Below are positions 24,276-34,597 of a stretch of DNA of 64,000 nt, piece after piece. The notes beneath the pieces are model-generated. The model was not told the origin of the DNA, made no database searches, and saw only the letters and a program-made list of their open reading frames with translations. Every line of letters begins with the position of its first letter. Position 1 is the stretch's first letter. Origin of the DNA: Theobroma cacao (Eukaryota > Streptophyta > Magnoliopsida > Malvales > Malvaceae); the NCBI RefSeq assembly GCF_000208745.1, contig NC_030856.1, positions 11,762,954 to 11,826,953 of the forward strand, in the 5' to 3' direction. The position numbers and the translations under genes were made by a program.

Positions 24276-25030
24276 CTTATTTTTGCCAAAATTGCCCCAT
24301 TTTGAATTGTTTTAAAATTAGAATGCTTGATTTGGACTATGGAATGTTTCAATGCTTGATTTAATTATTGTATGATATGTGTTTACGAGAATTTGAGACA
24401 TGTGCATCATGGATTGGACTTTTAACGTAAATTGCATGGTTTCAAAGCAAAATTAACATGGTTGTACTCACCTTTTTAAAATTGGACTATGAAATGTTCT
24501 CTCGTATGATGCTCGTTCCCCTCCATTATCCCTCACTACGTTGTACTCACCCTTTTAAGATTTTATGTTTTCATTTTCATATCTAAAAGTAGTTGGATTG
24601 TAGATTCTAACGTGGAACCTCACTCACCATCCTTTTGGTAGGTTGTTCATATGGCATTTCATAGCCGCACCACCACACTAGTCATAACTTATTTGTCTAA
24701 TCATGTGTATTTTGTGTTGTCTATAGTATGGGTGTTACCACTTGTCTAATGTAGCCTTGAATTGGCCTAGCACTTACTATTTTTGAGTTGTATATACATA
24801 TACATACACACACACACTTACTTGAGAAATAAGAAATGGAAAATTTAGTAGAAGTTATGCCTTATAATGATCTATTGGGAAATGAAAATCATGAAATGAT
24901 TATTATGTATTGAAACAAGGAATAAATGTTCAATATAAGGCTTGTACAAAATATATGAGATTACGAGGCTTGTGTGGGCTATGCCTATTGGGCCTTCACA
25001 CTAGTCATAGCATGAGATCGAGTCACGACA

Positions 25031-25497
25031 ATCTTGCAAAGAACTAAGAAGAAACAACGCTGACAATTCATCATCCAAGTAAATTTCATAGTAGAAAGTT
25101 GATTCACCAAATCTTCGAAGTCACACAAGTGCTCAACCTCTGTTCGTCTCTCGTATTTCAAATTAACAATCTTTTTAGTCACAAAAGATTTTGATTTGAG
25201 TAATCTTCTTTTCATACTATGCACTTAATTTTTCCCAAACTCTTTCTTCTACTAGACGGTGAAAAACACTAATATCAACCCACTTTTTAATGGTGCCCAA
25301 CCTCTTTTTGCCTAACTTTTACCAATCATCATCAAGCATATCCTTTGACATAGCTATAGCACACAATACCGTATGAAAGCAATATAGATGCTCTTCCATT
25401 TTTGGCTTCCAACTTGAGTAATTTGAAGTTGTCAATTGCATCATGGAACCCAAATCACCCTTCATGACTTAAAACGATAAGTTGTTTTGATACCAGT
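25031..25497 (-). pseudogene. Copia gag 5' part and primer-binding site (minus strand)
   Basis: The piece at 25204-25036 encodes a typical Copia gag motif, VEHLCDFEDLVNQLSTMKF. It is continuous with the zinc-knuckle part at 22386 once the intervening solo LTR is disregarded. Next to the LTR end lies ACTGGTATCA (25497-25488 on the minus strand), which matches the plant initiator-Met tRNA primer-binding sequence TGGTATCA. Frame breaks are present, so the gene is dead. Confidence 0.75.
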
Positions 25498-25905
25498 TGT
25501 TATAACACAATATCAGAATGCCCATAGCAAATAGAGAAGAACCAACCGTAATCATAAGATAATAAATACAAGCCAATTAACCAAATGATATATAAATTGG
25601 TAAATGTTGTAGTTATCAATAAAAAAATAAAGAAGACCAAATATACGTGAAAACCCTCTAGTGTAGAGGGAAAAAACCATAGGAAAACTAAATAAAATCT
25701 ACTATACAAGAAATAAACAAACTTATAAAGTTCATATCTTAAGTTTTTGCTCAAAACTTAAAATTCACAACAATTAAACAACACAATAAAATACTGCTTT
25801 AGGAATCTACTCTAAAAAAAATTTTAATTGTTGAATAAACTTATCTCTTCTTTATTGTCTCTATGGAGCAAGAAAATCCTCTTTTTATTCATTTAGCCAC
25901 ACATG
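25498..25905 (-). mobile_element. 5' LTR of the minus-strand Copia
   Basis: The LTR abuts the primer-binding site and ends TGTTATAACA in inverted sense. It contains the 'accctctagtgtagaggg' inverted repeat, which looks like an LTR hairpin. The far end near 25905 (acacatgtca) is estimated. No matching 3' LTR is recognised. Confidence 0.6.
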
Positions 25906-26645
25906 TCATGGGGGTATTCTCTTGACCTGTGCAACCTTGCCTTTGCCTTACTCAAGGTTTCTTAGAAAGGCAAGCAGTCTTTTCAATTAGTCAAGGTTAA
26001 AATCGTTTGGTAAGCACACTAAGTAGTAAATAGAGCTTTCAAAGTTCTTGGAAACAAATGAGAAAGTTTTATTAAGCATAAGATCAGTAAAAGAGTCATT
26101 AGTTACAAATAAGGGGCTCAAGGGGTTTATATAGCCTAGGGGCCCTTCTAAGTTGTTACATTATTGTTTTTAATGGCTAGGAACAAATTTGACCACTGGT
26201 GGGCCACATAGATGCACCTTAAGGCTCCTCTCTAACAGTCAGAAATGACCATCCCATTAGTTAGGCTAGCGGTTCCTGTGAACCCAACAAGCTATTTAGG
26301 TCATGCAGCATACGCCTCACGCATCCATCCTGTGCTTGTGCCCTGCACATTGTCTGTGTTCCAATCTCGCACCTAAGTCTCGTGCACTGCTTATGCACCA
26401 AAACATTGCCTTAAGGAAAAATCTGAGCCATGGCCCTTTTTGCTTGTCCGCCATTGAGCTGGCTTGCCCATGAGCCCGAAAGGAGCGTGCATCAAGCTTC
26501 TTGCAAATATCAACTATAAAAATAAAAAGAAGAAAAAACCTTAATGTCTTACAAAATCATGAAAATTAGATGTCACCATGGTAGGTAAATAGAAAAAGAA
26601 GAAGTCGAGGTTTTTCATGTGAGCCAAATAAAAGGAATGGGGTTA
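25906..26645 (-). mobile_element. Unassigned LTR-like fragment
   Basis: This stretch is GC-richer than its surroundings (26200-26500) and contains 'tttatatagcctagggg' and, in minus sense, an AATAAAAC polyadenylation-like signal. That is typical of a plant Gypsy LTR and leader. No boundary or coding region could be fixed. Confidence 0.4.
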
Positions 26646-27122
26646 TGTTAAGAATGGTTTCCTTCTTCGCATTAAGTTTGAGCATTGTCTAGCAATGTAA
26701 TCCCAAGCCAAAAACAAACATTAAATGAGGAAGATGAAGTCATACGCCTCCTACTACGTGACCTACTTATTGCCTTATTCTTTTTTTTTTATATATTTTT
26801 TAATGTTTCTTTATTTTTCCTTGTTGTTTCTTTTTTTTTTTGGTTGTAATGATATAGTAGCATTACATGCAGTGGCCTAGTTGTATTTCTTGTACAAGGT
26901 ACCAAACTTCGAATTGCTCACCAAGCCGTTATTTCCTATCTTTTTTTATTTCATGTTTTTAGTCTTTAGTCATTTTCTCTCTCATGAAAGCAACATTACA
27001 AAAAAAAAATGAGTGAAGAGAAAACCGTGTTTTGCACCATGTTTCAATTTTGATATTTTTCTCCCTCTTCTAGTTCAAAAACAAATTTTCTCTCAAGCTT
27101 TATTTTCTGGCCTATTTAAACA
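26646..27122 (+). mobile_element. 5' LTR of the plus-strand Copia
   Basis: It starts TGTTAAGAATGG and ends TTTAAACA directly before TGGTATTTGAG (27123-27133), a mutated initiator-Met primer-binding site. The first 290 bp match the 3' LTR at 37654 ('aatgaggaagatgaagtca', 'cctactacgtgacctact', 'acaaggtaccaaac'). It is about 180 bp longer than the 3' LTR. Confidence 0.75.
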
Positions 27123-28125
27123 TGGTATTTGAGTTGTAAAGAACCTTAAGGAACCTTAGTTTCTCTATTATTTTTTGAGAAAACTAGAATCTCTTATATT
27201 TTAATTCCTTTTCTCTTCAAATGCAACTCACTTAGCTCCAATGGCATTTGCAAGTTTCAATGTTCTTGCAATCTTTTCAAGATGACTACCTTATTTGGGG
27301 TGTAAAAATGAAAACTTATCTTTGAGCCTTTGATTTGTGGGAGGTTGTAGAAGTTTGGGGAGAACCTTCTATTTTAACACAAACAAATCAAACCATTGCT
27401 TAATTGAAGTGACATAGTGAAGAAGTGGCAAAACAATACAAGGCTCTCTCTTGTATTCATTTGGCTATGTTTGACTTAATCTTCACAAGAATTATGGCTT
27501 GTGAAGCACCTAAAGAAGCTTGAGAAAAGTTGAAAGAAAAGTTCATGGAGTGACAAGACTCGACAAATACAAATACTTAATTTGTTGAGAGAGTTTGAAG
27601 TGTTGAAGATAAAGGAAGATGAGAGTATTAAAGGTTATTTTGACAAATTAATGAAGGTTATGAATCAACTTAAGTTTTTGGGATAAGACTTAACAGAGAA
27701 AAGAATAATGAATAAGATACTTATGAGTTTACCAAAGAAATTTGAAGCCAAATATACTCTTTGGAAGACTCAAAGGACTTGTCTCAGCTCATAGTAATTG
27801 AGTTTATAAATGCTTTGCAAACCTAAGAACAAAGAAGGGCTATCAGGCATGAAAATACAATAAAGAATGCTTTGACATCAAGAACCAAGGATTTTAGAGT
27901 CTATTGTGGGGGTTTAAAAGGGGTCGAAGGCAACAATAAAGACAAAGAAAGAAAAACTAGAGATGGGAAGCAAAGTAAACAAGGTAAAAAATATCCATGT
28001 TAGTATTGCAAAAAGAAAACTCACATTGCTAAGTTCTGTTGGTATAGGCTTAGTGTCAAATATAAGTCTTGTAACCAACATGGACATGTAGAGAATGTGT
28101 GCAAAGCCAAAAGTGCTCACATAGA
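27123..28125 (+). pseudogene. Copia gag (5' half of the split element)
   Basis: Degenerate gag: segments EDESIKGYFDKLMKVMNQL and MSLPKKFEA are visible around 27620-27760. The zinc-knuckle region has [14 protein letters not shown] and [13 protein letters not shown] at about 28010-28110. The first cysteine repeat contains an in-frame stop, and several frameshifts lie upstream. Gag is cut at the TSD ATAGA (28121-28125) by the 6.5 kb insertion. Its reading frame continues at 34598 into the protease region, which confirms that both halves are one element. Confidence 0.82.
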
Positions 28126-28280
28126 TGTCACAACCTAATTCCTGAACCATGACCAGCGCAAAGGCCCAATAGGCATAGCCCACCAAGCCCAAGCAAGCCT
28201 CTCTTTCTTTAAGATCTAAAACTCATAATTTTTAATAAATATTCTTACAAAATTAAATAGTGAGAACAAAGTATTTATAT
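28126..28280 (-). mobile_element. Truncated 3' LTR of the nested Gypsy-type element
   Basis: The 155 bp match 31745-31899 base for base apart from scattered substitutions ('ctctctttctttaagatcta', 'taataaatattctt'). Similarity ends exactly at the single N, in a TATATA microsatellite. The other 2.7 kb expected for a full LTR are missing. Confidence 0.8.
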
Positions 28281-28281
28281 N

Positions 28282-31200
28282 CTTATCTCATGTCATAACT
28301 ATTTAGGCGAAACCTAATCCTCCTTCAGCAATATAAGATTGGCTTAAATCGGTCGGTCATTCATCCGTTTCAATGTCTATCATTTTCACTTTGACATTTC
28401 TATTAATAATCTTTTATTGTTAACCAATGACCGAACAGGCTATCGATCTAATTGTCTACTCCAATTATATATACATATATAATTATATATATATATAATT
28501 ATCCCAAAAATTTCAACTTCAAGTAATCTTAGGCATGGCAAGTTCAATAAACCACTTGTAATATTAAATTAACCATTAAATTTAGTTTAAAATCATCTCC
28601 TCTTACGTTTAATTGGATCATGCTCACCATCATGTGGGGAATACTCAAAACCGTTTATGTGTTCTATTCTCATACCAGAGTCAATCACTAATTGGCACCA
28701 TCCCCAAAACACCACATGTCTTAATAGTCGATTTTTCTTAGCCAAAATTCATATTCTAATATCATGCCTCTAAGTCGTAGCTCATTACCAAAGTCTTTAC
28801 TGGTATCTGAATACTTGAAATCTCAAATCATCATCTCTTTTCTAAGTAGATTTTTACAATTTCCATAGTGTATTTCTATCCCTCACCAAGGGTAGTATCA
28901 TCTAATCAGACCATATCACCATCGTTCTCTAAGCATTTAAAGCACAATTCAACCTTTGCCTTCCCTTAACAAGCACTTTACCATGATAATTACTGAAAAT
29001 AATTTGAAACTTGTGGGGGAAGCACATTTCACAATTTATGCCTTGTGTCTACAAGTATATCGAGACTGCATCCTCATCGGGTATGCATAATGGCAAGATA
29101 ATCATTGTCTCAAATCAACATTTCAAAACATCTTTATATTTGCAACACATTTTTATACTTATGTGATATATCAATCACGAGCCCCAACTTGACTAGATAG
29201 CCATTTGCTCTTTGAGCTTTAATGTTTTCTCATTATGAAAAATTTCTTGAATTTATCTCACTAGGGTGTCCACAAGGTGGATACAAGTCCATAACTTACA
29301 GTTCAATGCCTAAAGCAGTGAACACTATCTCATCGTTGAAGTTTTATGCTATATCATATTATACAAAATATAATCTCATAACTATGACAATGAAATTCTA
29401 AGGTTCCACCCTTATCTACCAATCATAGCTCCCTTTATGAGCATATACTTATACACTGCTTGATTGTTCACAAGCCACTCATGGCCATCCAAATTCAACC
29501 TCTTATAGTATGTCAAACTAGTATATTGTTCTTATGCTTTTCAATACACTCCCAAAATGCTTAAACACATCCTTTAATAAGATTTCATTGAGGACTTAAA
29601 CAATCAAAGGCTTATCTTCAAAGCCACTCATAGCTTTAACAATTCAATGTATGCCTGATAACAATTTAGCTCATTGAGGGCATTATTTTAAGATCTTCCA
29701 AGGTGTCTGTGTTCTTAGTTTGGATCATACCATCTAACTTAGTATATTTGCATTGATTATACTTAAACTTCTTATGCTCGTTATAACAATATCCATATTT
29801 CTCCCATCATTTATCTTACTTTTCATTCACTCATTCCTTAGCCTTTAATAGGGCTTAGTCTCTTGTCACTTTTATTTCTTAGGATTTGACTTTAGTCTGT
29901 GTAATGTTTATCTTAATACTTCACATGGCAATTTATCTCAAGAACTCTCTAACTCCCCTTTTACTTACATACCCTTATATAAGGTAATAAAGAAACTTCT
30001 CAATTCATTTATATAAATACTTTCCAAAACCTTAAAACTCCAATTAACAAAGCTTAACATCAAGTCCAATGACCATAACTCCACTCGCAAATCCGTCTCC
30101 ATGCCACTCACATCTTGTTTTTGCTTCCTAAACATAAGATGTTCTTAGCGCTAAGAGCTGGGCAGTCAGCACTGCGGTGCTACAGCTGTTGGAAATTCAC
30201 TTTATCAAAACAATTCTCCTACCCTTAAGGCTACTACCTTAATCATTCTCAATCGTATGGCTTTCCTCTAAGTCTGTACCACAATTAGCAAAACTAACTT
30301 TTTACCACAAGTACGCAATCGAAACATTAATTTCAGCATATATGTTTCACTTTTTGTGGTATGCCAAAATCATCCTTTAGGCATATTTCACTACTAGCAA
30401 TCATATTCCTTTACCATAACATTTAATACAAACTTGGTCAAGCAATGATTTCCAAATTTACTCTTAGCCACATGTATCAAATTATAAACCACTTATCGTT
30501 GAGATCTTGACTTTTTCCATCAATCCTTAACCAATCACATTTATAAAGTGGATAATTTACTTAATTATTGCATTTCGCCTTCACAGTCATAAGATCAAAA
30601 TTTCCTAAACTTAGAATGTAAGAACTCCCTCTTAGCACTTATCCCAAAATCGGTATTTTCTAAATCTCTTACCTCTGGGGAGATCACATTCAAGGCTACT
30701 CATTTATATCATAGATCTCATACTAAACTAATCAGACTTTTAAATTGATCTTTAAAACAATTTGTATATCAAACTTAAATATAGAACTCTATGTAGCATT
30801 TAGACTAGATTCAACATTTCTAAGTCACTAAACTTCAAGCTACCAAATCCAAAACTAGTCTTTTAATCCTTTGGCTTCTCGCTAAGCATAGCAAAATTCA
30901 AGTTCATCCTTAGAGCAGATTTGTTTACTAGCCTTTTACTTTTTGACCACACATCAATTATAATAATCTCTTATTTTCACCCTTGAACTAATTCGTGTAC
31001 TTATAACTATAAACCATAATAGTTCAAATCAAACCTTGGGATCTCACAGTCACTTAATTCAAATCAAAACTAGCTCCACCTAAGCTGCTATACACTTATT
31101 CTACACTTATGCTTATAAAATATTTCAAAAGCCCAACACCATTTATATGTGAGCATTGCAAGCTCAATCATTATAGTGCACTTACCTTCGTGCACATAAA

Positions 31201-31744
31201 TATTGGTTTATGCCTCCCTCAATGCTTAGATTTATAAACTTTAAGTGAATTGCAACAATCACTATTCATTTCAATCAAAGTATGCCCCTTATTACTATTA
31301 TCACACGCGCTCCTTTATATTGATATCAAATACGATCCATAGTCATTTAATTTTTTCTTCCCATTGACAATCATGGGTTCAAATTATAACTTCACCAAAT
31401 GAATAAGTTATTACGAACCTATCAGTCCAACTCCACTTTCCTCCATCCTTATTCGGAGGGATATGTCATTACATTAACCTTTTATTAGGAGCATTTTCTT
31501 AAAATCTTTCCAACAATAGTTCATGTCTCGGGTGGCATCTCAAACTCGGATGACGGCACCACTTATGACCTTTATATGATGTTAGCATAAGGGTAGGTCA
31601 CTAGGAATGGGAGTTTATATAGCTTCTTGTCTATGAGTTGTGCTGTAGAAACCATAAACAAGACTCTACATTAACTCCGACAACTTCACTGACTGACATG
31701 AGAATTCCTAAGACTCGACTAAACCTAGGTTTTGATAGTAACTT
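28282..31744 (-). other. Interior of the nested element: 3.5 kb without recognisable coding sequence
   Basis: The stretch has no open frame above about 60 codons in any frame, although it is less A/T-rich than many neighbours. From the primer-binding site it runs through 'agtcgagtcttaggaatt' and 'atgccacccgagac'. I could not recognise gag, protease, RT, RNase H or integrase signatures even as broken pieces. It resembles the noncoding interior of a LARD-type non-autonomous element, but could also be very decayed. Confidence 0.5.
31724..31744 (-). promoter_or_regulatory. Primer-binding site of the nested element
   Basis: On the minus strand the LTR end TGTGACA is followed by two or three bases and then TTACTATCAAAACC, differing from the initiator-Met complement TTGGTATCAGAGCC at three positions. 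This orients the element and identifies the right LTR as its 5' LTR. Confidence 0.7.
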
Positions 31745-34597
31745 TGTCACAGTCTAATCCTAGGCCACGACCGGCGCAAGGGCCCAATAGGCATAGCCCA
31801 CCAGGCCTAAGGAAGCTTCTCTTTCTTTAAGATCTAAAAGTCATAATTTCTAATAAATATTCTTTCGAAATTAAATCGTGAGAACTAAGTATATATATAT
31901 ATAACGTTTCCAAAATAGGGTTATCATTCATCAACCCTAAACGACATGGTTAATCAAACCAATATATAGAGTGCACAACAATCTCACGATTTACATTTAA
32001 GTAACTATATACACATGCAAAAGACCTTGACATCAGCGGAGTGACTCTGAGCGTGGGTACCGCTACTGGATGCCATGGTACCTACCAAATGGCGAATACA
32101 AATGGACACTTTAATCTAGTTCCCAACTACCTCCAAATCTGAAAATATGAAGTTAAAAAGAGTGAGTATAAACCCAGTGAGTGAACATAGGAAGGGAACA
32201 AGCATATGATACAGAAAGTCTTCGAAAACATGATGCACTCATTTAAAAAAAATGTAATTTTTTTATATTATGAACAAAACTCGATGTCATGTTGTTTTTC
32301 AACTCATTTTAAAACATTTTGGGAGTTTAACTTTCAACATTCAATGCAATCACATAATATTCTCTCTAACATTTCTATGGTAAGTGTAAACATGTATACA
32401 ACCACCGGTCATCAACTCATGTGCACTCCCATACCGCACAGAGTTGGAATCATCATCCTCCGATCATCAGTTCATGTGCACTCCCACACCGCACATAGCT
32501 GGAATCATCACACACCGGTCTTCAGCTCATGTGCACTCCCACACCGTACATAGTTGGAATCATCACCCACCGGTCATCAGCTCATGTGCACTCCCACACC
32601 GCACATAGTTGGAATCACCCGTCATCACCAGCATGTGCACTCCCATACCACACACACGCGATTACAATTATCATTCAACATTACATTTTAATGCATGGCA
32701 CACGTAACAACATGTAACAAGAATCTTTGCATAACATTACATCACATGCCACAAATCAATTGGCAATTCAACACAATATTTCAAATACGTAATTCATCAC
32801 ATTATACATTTAAAACATAGAAGTATCACTTGTGAAAAGCTTGTTCCCGTGCATAAATTTGAAAAGAGTCAACCAAGGATATTCTAGCATTTCATTCAAC
32901 ACATATGCATTTGTTCAAAACCTTTTAAATGCAAGTTCACTCACCGTACTATAGCGGGATATTACATCGCTATTTATTCAGAGGCGTATCTAGCTATTTC
33001 TACTTGCCGATTGCTCGTTATTTCCTTCGACACACCACCACAGTACATTCTCTTTACTTTTGGCACTTCGTAGCAACAATCCAAATTCAATATCTTTAGT
33101 GTACATCATTTCTACTTCTCTTTTTCCTTCAATCATGAATCCTTATTCAACTAACTTATATCTTCACACATTTTTACCAAAGTTGTCTTTATCCTTCACT
33201 TGCATAATCTTTTAAATTATAATTACCAGCAACTTATTTATGACTCTAACATCTATATTAACCTTTTCTAGCCATTTTCGTTCAAATTTGTCTTATATTT
33301 TCACACATAACCCACATATATGGCAGTGACACTCATTCTCACTTTCACTCAATTATTTCTAAGTTTACATACATCCTTATCTATCTAACTTTCAATACTT
33401 TACTTCTCAATCCTCCATCCACATTCTTTTTTTTTTTCATTTCTTTCAAATAACATGCCATACAAACTTAACAATTTTTCAACTACATAACAATAACTAT
33501 TTCTCAAGATTTCTCAACTATATTTAAAACATCATTCGTTTTTTATTTTTTTACTTTTATGGTTGCTTGACCCGCACATACACTTCATTGTTCCTTCAAA
33601 ACATTAATCATCAAGCTGCCAAAATGATTCACACATTATTTCTCCAAAAATTTAACCAATCGTGAGCTTAAAACACAAAAATCCTTACCTTATGTCTCTT
33701 GAATCTTGAGGCCCATTTGATATTTCTTCTATTACTCTTGAATCACTCAATATCCAAGGCTTCCACTTTTCTCTCTTTTCTTTCCTTAGCCGATTCTCTC
33801 TATTTTTCCTTTCAAATGCATGGTGGTAAGGGTGAAAATGGCGCGGGAGCATGAAAATGGTGTGGGAGCATGAAGGAGAAGAAGAAACTATCTTTTGGGT
33901 GGATAAGAACCGGTCATGGGATAAGGATGAAGAGTCAAAGCTTCCAAACGATGAAGAGTCAAAGCTTCCTCTTGAAGCTTTGACCAAACTAATGGTAAAA
34001 TTACCATTTTGCCCTCTAAGGTTTTCACCATTTTTAATTGTATCCTCCAACAATCTTTTAATTCCAATTTCTTTCCATTTGTCTTCCTTAACATTTGTAT
34101 CAATAAAATATCAAGTTATGCTTCAACATGGTATTATCGTAATATTTAAATATTTAATTACCCACGCTAGCTTTATTTAATAAAGACACGTGGGCTCCAT
34201 TAACATCATTTTTTTTTTGAAATTTCCTCGTTCTTTTTCTCCCCCACTTAGATTGACCATATACTCTTTCTTCATGAAAAATTTCGACACTGAATAAAAT
34301 ATTAATATTGTAATATTATTTTATTAATAAAATATTATTTTATTCTAAATTTTTCACTTGTCTCCTAGGCACCCAAAATGTCTTGTTATGCCTCGATTCA
34401 CTTTCGAATCACTTTTTATATCGTTAATTCATCCTCAATAAAAAAAATATTATTATTTAATTGTTATTGCTTCTTGTGCAGAATATTTTACTCCAGAATA
34501 TTCCGTCCACCCTTCATCACTTTTAAACACTCTAATTAACCTCAATTTGTATCCGATAAGTTCTATTAGTCAACATATCAAAGTACAAGGTGTTGCA
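31745..34597 (-). mobile_element. Full 5' LTR of the nested element, mosaic of families C and E
   Basis: The LTR is 2853 bp. Bases 31745-32930 follow family C: 'ggcccaataggcatagccca', 'agcggagtgactctgagcg', 'gtgagtataaacccagtg'. Bases from about 32940 to the end follow family E (16590-18191): 'aggcgtatctagctatttct', 'ctaatggtaaaattacca', 'ttgaccatatactctttctt'. The changeover lies near 32940. A minisatellite (32400-32660) lies in the family C part. Open frames at 32206-32717 and 33685-34180 are repeat translation, not genes. Confidence 0.82.
32400..32660. repeat. Minisatellite of about 60 bp, four to five units
   Basis: The unit 'catgtgcactcccacaccg' + 'cacatagttggaatcatc' + 'acccaccggtcatcagct' repeats four times with one degenerate end copy. 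The core 'tgtgcactccc' is the reverse complement of the core of the array at 20088-20205. Confidence 0.92.

Larger units (their letters stand above)
22387..25030 (+). mobile_element. Solo LTR, family D-prime, 2644 bp, inserted in Copia gag
   Basis: It begins TGTAACCCCTC and ends GAGTCACGACA, with flanking ATCTG (22382-22386) and ATCTT (25031-25035), a 4/5 TSD. It shares the AGTATCGATACT palindrome with the minus-strand LTR at 52815-54492. The 'ccttttggtaggttg' and 'ggctatgcctattgggcc' segments near its 3' end resemble families C and D. It splits the minus-strand Copia gag, whose coding sense resumes on either side. Confidence 0.85.
28126..34597 (-). mobile_element. Gypsy-type LTR element without recognisable genes, inserted in Copia
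   Basis: The insertion is bounded by TGTCACAACC on the left and GGTGTTGCA on the right, with the perfect TSD ATAGA at 28121-28125 and 34598-34602. The right LTR (31745-34597) is the 5' LTR in element orientation (minus). It is followed by TTACTATCAAAACC, a 3-mismatch version of the initiator-Met primer-binding site, and then 'taggtttagtcgagtc', as in Tekay-like elements. The left LTR is only 155 bp long and stops at an N (28281). The 3.46 kb interior shows no gag or pol in any frame. It may be a non-autonomous derivative, or coding sequence may be missing from the assembly at the N. Confidence 0.85.

Noticed and set aside
32206..32717. Two open frames with repeated His/Pro-rich units
   Set aside because: They are translations of the 60-bp minisatellite inside an LTR.
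33685..34180. Overlapping 109-122 codon frames on both strands
   Set aside because: Located in the family E-like half of an LTR; composition is low complexity and frames are not conserved in the related LTR at 16590-18191.
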